Part shown: positions 6,155-9,236 of the stretch, piece after piece | How the letters are laid out: every line of letters begins with the position of its first letter | Position numbering within the stretch: the first letter of the stretch is position 1 | Assembly (NCBI GenBank): GCA_045535235.1 | Contig: JAZSLG010000079.1 | Span: forward strand, 1-9,236 | DNA: 9,236 bases | Source: Stercoripulliclostridium_A sp045535235 | Lineage (GTDB): Bacteria > Bacillota > Clostridia > Christensenellales > DTU072 | Direction: 5' to 3' | Notes under the pieces: generated by a model | What the model was told of the DNA's origin: nothing | The model's database searches: none | The model's input: only the letters and a program-made list of their open reading frames with translations | Translations under genes and position numbers: made by a program

Positions 6155-7927
6155 TTAACCTATTAAAGGCAGTTTCTTGTACTCTTTGGTCGCACTTAGT
6201 ACAGTCCTCTTAGGCTCTCCCGTACAGAAGCCCTCGATAATATCTATACCATGCGTCAAAAAGTATTTTGCTTGCTTAGTGTCTTCCACTCCGCTTGCAA
6301 CTGTCGGTATTCCTTGTACCTTTGCGTATCCTACTAGCATATCAAGTAGCGCTGTCCTCCTAAGGTCGCTTTCCTTATAATATCTAGCATCAATACGCAA
6401 ATAGTCAATAGCGTAGTCCGTTAGCAAATGTACGCCTGTATCTACGCCATAATCCATCATTATCTTTACCCCTAGCTTGCGTAACTCGTTTACGCCCTCC
6501 ATTCCTAGCTTGCCAAGGGATAGTAACATGTTACCATCTACTATTAGAATTAATCTGTCCACACTCTCGCCCAGCATCTTAATAAGCTTGGTGTGTGATG
6601 CCTTCCTTACAAAAGTACGGCAACTAATGGGCATAGCGAATTGGTATTTCTCGTTTTCCTTTATGGTTTCCAGTAGGCTTTGGAGCGCTATTAGGTTTAG
6701 TTCCTCTATCCTTTCGCTGTTTTCCGCTATCGCTACGTATTGGGGTGGTAGTAGCTTTCCTAGGAATTTGTCGTTTAATACTTGTTGTACGCTCAAATAA
6801 TTAATCGTACTATCCGTATTAAGTCCACATCCGTAAAAATAAACAACGGGCTCCGTCAAAGCTACTGCACCTCTTATCGTCTCCGCTTGTTGACGTAGTG
6901 CCTCCAGCTTTTGGTAGCCCTTCTTCTTCTCTAAATCAAACTCCTCGCCCATAAGGTCGATTATTATGTTGCGAGTTAGCTCGTTATCTATTGGGTCATA
7001 TTCCTCTCCGTCATATTGGCCGTCTACGGGTACTTCGTTTTCCTTGCCCCTCAAAACAGCTTCCGGATTGACAGGATATCTTTCCGCATAAGCAATAGGT
7101 ACGTATACCTTGCGCTTTACCCCACCTCTTGTTTCCATTATGCGCTCAATAAGCTCGACAACCTTGTTCAAATCTGCCGTCTTCTTGGTGGGCTTGCCTC
7201 TCTTTATAGTTATACATACGTCGTACTCGGCGTATGCCTTGCCGGTAGGCTCGGTGTAGGGACAATACTCTTCCACAACTGCACCGTCTGCCTTCAAGTA
7301 GATATATAGGTTCTCTCCACCTATCTCCACAAGCATAACCTTATCCTTCTCCAAACTAAAACGCTCGGTAATTCCGTCATACCTTTGCTTGGTGTTCTTG
7401 TGGGAAAGGAACGTGTTCTTCACCTTACTGTACGCTAGCTTTATGCCATTCGTACTCATACGTAAACGATTTTCAAATACGTCGTCTAGTATCTCCCTAC
7501 CATAATCGTCGTACTCACCGCTTATTCCAACTTCGTCCGCGCCCTCTTGCGTGTCAAACAAGTTGTACACCGCTACCTTAACGCTTGCTTGCTTCTCTAT
7601 TTCCGCATCCAAATCCGCCAACTCGGCATTAACCTTGTCTAACTCCTTTTGTAGCCTTTCGTCCTCGGTTAAGCCATCGTCTACCGGCTCCTCAGTCTTG
7701 GACTCTTCAACCTTGCTAGCCTCGGCCTCGGATTGTTCGCTTTCGGATTGTTCGGGTTGCGCCTCTTCGGACTCGCTTGCCGTTTCCAACGTGGTTTCTT
7801 CCTTTACCTCTTCCACGGCTTCGCTTTCAACCTGATTTTCCACAGATGAAAGGGCTACGGACTCCTCCGCAGTTTCATTCAAAACCACTTCTTCACTTGT
7901 TAAATTGGTGATTTTTTCTTCTTCCAT
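6155..7927 (-). CDS. Cytosolic protein with degenerate EAL (c-di-GMP phosphodiesterase-like) domain, 590 aa
   Basis: Seen: residues 1-90 are a low-complexity acidic segment (Glu/Ser-rich); 91-115 look helical (coiled coil); about 150-270 is a compact domain I cannot name (contains SKVKNTFLSHKNTKQRYDG, LYIYLKAD and VCITIKRGKP); about 360-575 aligns by eye to an EAL domain: LPPQYVAIAENSERIEEL, LGVKIMMDYGVDTG, YLRID and VASGVED. Key residues of active EAL enzymes are replaced: no EAL motif, Asn of the VNLS block lost, LEITE-type Glu lost, DDFG reads MDYG, KID reads RID, and AEGVE reads ASGVE. No membrane helix. Inference: catalytically dead, perhaps a c-di-GMP receptor or protein-interaction scaffold for the surface-fibre genes downstream. 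Start: ATG at 7927, five bases after AGGAG; an in-frame ATG nine codons upstream at 7954 lacks such a site. It is first in the run after the promoter at 8010-7982. Confidence 0.8.
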   Translation of the reverse strand: MEEEKITNLTSEEVVLNETAEESVALSSVENQVESEAVEEVKEETTLETASESEEAQPEQSESEQSEAEASKVEESKTEEPVDDGLTEDERLQKELDKVNAELADLDAEIEKQASVKVAVYNLFDTQEGADEVGISGEYDDYGREILDDVFENRLRMSTNGIKLAYSKVKNTFLSHKNTKQRYDGITERFSLEKDKVMLVEIGGENLYIYLKADGAVVEEYCPYTEPTGKAYAEYDVCITIKRGKPTKKTADLNKVVELIERIMETRGGVKRKVYVPIAYAERYPVNPEAVLRGKENEVPVDGQYDGEEYDPIDNELTRNIIIDLMGEEFDLEKKKGYQKLEALRQQAETIRGAVALTEPVVYFYGCGLNTDSTINYLSVQQVLNDKFLGKLLPPQYVAIAENSERIEELNLIALQSLLETIKENEKYQFAMPISCRTFVRKASHTKLIKMLGESVDRLILIVDGNMLLSLGKLGMEGVNELRKLGVKIMMDYGVDTGVHLLTDYAIDYLRIDARYYKESDLRRTALLDMLVGYAKVQGIPTVASGVEDTKQAKYFLTHGIDIIEGFCTGEPKRTVLSATKEYKKLPLIG

Positions 7928-7954
7928 CTCTTCTCCTATCTTTAGGGGTGACAA

Positions 7955-7978
7955 AATAGGGCGACATTGCCACCTATT
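7955..7978 (-). promoter_or_regulatory. Stem-loop at the predicted 5' end of the EAL-like gene mRNA
   Basis: AATAG and CTATT close a stem extended by GGC/GCC after a 2-base bulge, with a 6-base loop. It starts about where transcription from the adjacent promoter should begin (around 7976), so the mRNA would start with a hairpin. It could stabilise the message or be a regulator binding site. It does not match a riboswitch class that I know. Confidence 0.4.
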
Positions 7979-7981
7979 ACA

Positions 7982-8010
7982 ATAATATCAAAAATGATTT
8001 TTTTCGTCAA
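7982..8010 (-). promoter_or_regulatory. Sigma-A-type promoter of the EAL-like gene/fibre locus
   Basis: On the minus strand TTGACG (8010-8005) and TATTAT (7987-7982) are separated by exactly 17 bases of A/T-rich spacer. It lies about 50 bases before the SD of the EAL-like gene. No intrinsic terminator is visible between it and the hairpin at 5102-5071, so it may serve several genes. Confidence 0.75.
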
Positions 8011-8088
8011 TAGTAAATTTTTATAAATTACGTGCGTATATGCGTAAGAAAACTCCAAAATTTCGACATTTTCTAAAAAATAAATTTT

Positions 8089-8109
8089 TTGCCTTGCTTT
8101 GCAAGGCAA
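8089..8109. repeat. Perfect 9-bp inverted repeat in the intergenic gap
   Basis: TTGCCTTGC and GCAAGGCAA are separated by three bases. The repeat is flanked by a T6 run on the left and AACTTTTAAT on the right. On the minus strand the stem is followed by a mixed A/T tract, not a clean U tract. It may be a backup terminator behind the one at 8167-8191, a processing site, or the stem of an unannotated transcript. The rest of the gap (7988-8227) holds only the listed promoter and terminator. Confidence 0.4.
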
Positions 8110-8150
8110 CTTTTAATCTCACACTTTTTGTAGCTACTATTTTGAGCCAC

Positions 8151-8191
8151 AAAAAAATAAAAAAAAGCCCTCGCGATGACCTCGTGAAAGC
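8151..8191 (-). terminator. Intrinsic terminator of the sirtuin gene
   Basis: On the minus strand a GC-rich imperfect stem (8191-8167: nine pairs, one mismatch, 5-base loop; extendable by A-U pairs at the base) is followed directly by T8-A-T7. It starts about 37 bases after the sirtuin stop codon, with no gene between. Confidence 0.85.
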
Positions 8192-8227
8192 CTTTAGAAC
8201 GTTAACCAACAGTTAAAAATTAGTAAA

Positions 8228-8971
8228 CTAAAAATCATTCAAATCGTCGACTATGCTCCTTAACACCTCGTCTATAGGTTCGCGTATAACCATTTCAGCG
8301 AGTCCGTCATAGGGAGTGGGCGAAAGGTTTATTATTATCAAGTGCTCCCCTTCAAATGCGCTCACTAGCGATGCAGCCGGTTGAACGGTTAGCGAAGTTC
8401 CGCCAACTATTAGCACGTCGGCATCGTATATCGCTTCTTCCGCTTTCGACCAAACTTCACTCGGCAAAGCCTCTCCGTACATTACTACGTCGGGACGAAT
8501 CATCCCTCCACACTTTTTGCAATATGGCACGCTTTCGGTTCCCATTATATCGTCTAGGGTATACTCTTCTCCACATATCTCGCAGTAGTTTCTACTCACA
8601 GAACCGTGCAATTCATACACGGTTTTGCTCCCCGCTTTTTGGTGAAGTCCATCTATATTTTGGGTAACGACTGCTTTTAGTTTTCCCATTCTTTCCAGTT
8701 CTGCAAGAGCGTAATGCGCGTCGTTAGGCTCGGCATAGGGATACACCATATTGCTCCTATAATAGGCATAAAACTCTCTAGGGTGTCTAGCCATATAATC
8801 AACGTCGAGTATATTTTCAGGCGAAACACCGCCCTCGTCCTCTTCTCTATTATACAAGCCGTTTGCGCTTCTAAAATCGGGTATCCCGGAGGCAGTCGAC
8901 ACACCGGCACCGCCAAAAAACACTACGTTTTCGGCATTCTCTAAAATTCTTTTCAAACTTTCGTAATACAT
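8228..8971 (-). CDS. cobB: NAD-dependent protein deacylase, Sir2/sirtuin family
   Basis: Role: removes acetyl (or other acyl) groups from protein lysines using NAD, releasing nicotinamide and O-acyl-ADP-ribose; cytosolic. Seen: GAGVSTASGIPDFRS at 21-35 (NAD-binding loop), TQNIDGLHQKAGS at 103-115, catalytic H122 in ELHGS, four zinc ligands C130/C133 and C151/C154, RPDVVMYGE at 159-167, GTSLTVQPA at 191-199 and INLSPTPYD at 214-222. Length 247 aa is that of compact bacterial sirtuins such as the Thermotoga maritima enzyme; all catalytic residues are present. Start: ATG at 8971 with AGGAAG seven bases upstream. It has its own promoter and terminator, so it is probably independent of the surface-protein locus. 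The gene symbol reflects the family; substrate specificity is not readable from sequence. Confidence 0.95.
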   Translation of the reverse strand: MYYESLKRILENAENVVFFGGAGVSTASGIPDFRSANGLYNREEDEGGVSPENILDVDYMARHPREFYAYYRSNMVYPYAEPNDAHYALAELERMGKLKAVVTQNIDGLHQKAGSKTVYELHGSVSRNYCEICGEEYTLDDIMGTESVPYCKKCGGMIRPDVVMYGEALPSEVWSKAEEAIYDADVLIVGGTSLTVQPAASLVSAFEGEHLIIINLSPTPYDGLAEMVIREPIDEVLRSIVDDLNDF

Positions 8972-9025
8972 AAAAGCACTTCCTTTTGAAAAATAAAAAA
9001 CTAAAACTTTCTAAATTCTATTTTC

Positions 9026-9054
9026 ATTATACCATTTGCAATCCTAAAAATCAA
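9026..9054 (-). promoter_or_regulatory. Sigma-A promoter of the sirtuin gene
   Basis: On the minus strand TTGATT (9054-9049), 17-base spacer, perfect TATAAT (9031-9026), about 55 bases before the sirtuin start codon. Confidence 0.8.
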
Positions 9055-9124
9055 TATCACCTATCAAATCCTTGCATAAAAGGATGAAAAGCTAAAATTT
9101 CCCTAAAATTCTTATAACAAAAAC

Positions 9125-9153
9125 TTGCAAAACCAAAAATAGTATCGTATAAT
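9125..9153 (+). promoter_or_regulatory. Sigma-A promoter of tRNA-Ser
   Basis: TTGCAA (9125-9130), 17-base spacer, perfect TATAAT (9148-9153), placing the transcript start about 20 bases before the tRNA. It is back to back with the sirtuin promoter. Confidence 0.8.
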
Positions 9154-9178
9154 TAACAAGCAAAAATAAATAAGCTAT

Positions 9179-9236
9179 GGAGAGATGTCCGAGGGGTCGA
9201 AGGAGCACGATTGGAAATCGTGTATACCAAGTCGGA
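9179..9236 (+). tRNA. tRNA-Ser(GGA), truncated by the window end
   Basis: Seen: acceptor 5' strand GGAGAGA, D-arm TCC...GGA, anticodon stem CACGA (9206-9210) paired with TCGTG (9218-9222), and 7-base loop TTGGAAA with anticodon GGA at 9213-9215, which reads UCC and UCU. After the anticodon stem the sequence enters a region compatible with the long variable arm of serine tRNAs; the T-arm and acceptor 3' strand lie outside the window. Confidence 0.93.

Noticed and set aside
7728..7755. Short direct repeat (CGGATTGTTCG twice) in the EAL-like gene
   Set aside because: It lies in the low-complexity Glu/Ser-rich coding segment and is explained by codon repetition there.
8021..8209. 62-codon minus-strand frame in the gap between the sirtuin and the EAL-like gene
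   Set aside because: It runs through the sirtuin terminator and the 9-bp inverted repeat, its composition follows the A/T-rich DNA, and no convincing SD precedes it.
8677..8916. 79-codon minus-strand frame inside the sirtuin gene
   Set aside because: It overlaps the catalytically complete sirtuin in a different frame.

Overview
The window looks like chromosomal DNA of a low-to-moderate-GC Gram-positive bacterium, probably an uncultured Bacillota/Clostridia-type lineage. This rests on strong purine-rich Shine-Dalgarno (SD) sites, canonical sigma-A promoters with 17-bp spacers, A/T-rich intergenic gaps and a SipW-type export system. TGG encodes Trp and genes end in TAA or TAG, so the standard bacterial code fits. 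The lineage is an inference from style, not from a marker gene.

Layout, read in the direction of transcription (right to left, minus strand). At the right edge a plus-strand tRNA-Ser(GGA), cut by the window end, is divergent from a sirtuin (Sir2/CobB-type NAD-dependent protein deacylase). Each has its own promoter, and the sirtuin has its own intrinsic terminator. A new sigma-A promoter at about 8010-7982 then opens a long co-directional run: a cytosolic 590-residue protein with a degenerate EAL (c-di-GMP phosphodiesterase-like) domain; a 26-codon small ORF with a very good SD; a 256-residue secreted TasA/camelysin-like protein with a SipW-dependent signal peptide; a 3' UTR holding three hairpins, the last terminator-like; an ER-type (Ser/His) signal peptidase of the SipW group; three larger proteins of the same secreted fold class (321, 292 and 338 aa); and a membrane-tethered McrB-like AAA+ ATPase that runs off the left edge.

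How the genes fit together (inference): the EAL-like protein could be a c-di-GMP receptor. The 256-aa protein is probably the abundant fibre subunit, the signal peptidase its dedicated processing enzyme, and the three larger paralogues minor, anchor or tip subunits. The AAA+ protein, held to the membrane by one helix, is an unexpected partner that may remodel or energise assembly. The four secreted or anchored proteins share three recognisable sequence blocks, so they are diverged paralogues. No mobile element, CRISPR array or long repeat was seen. No gene-free stretch exceeds 300 bases.
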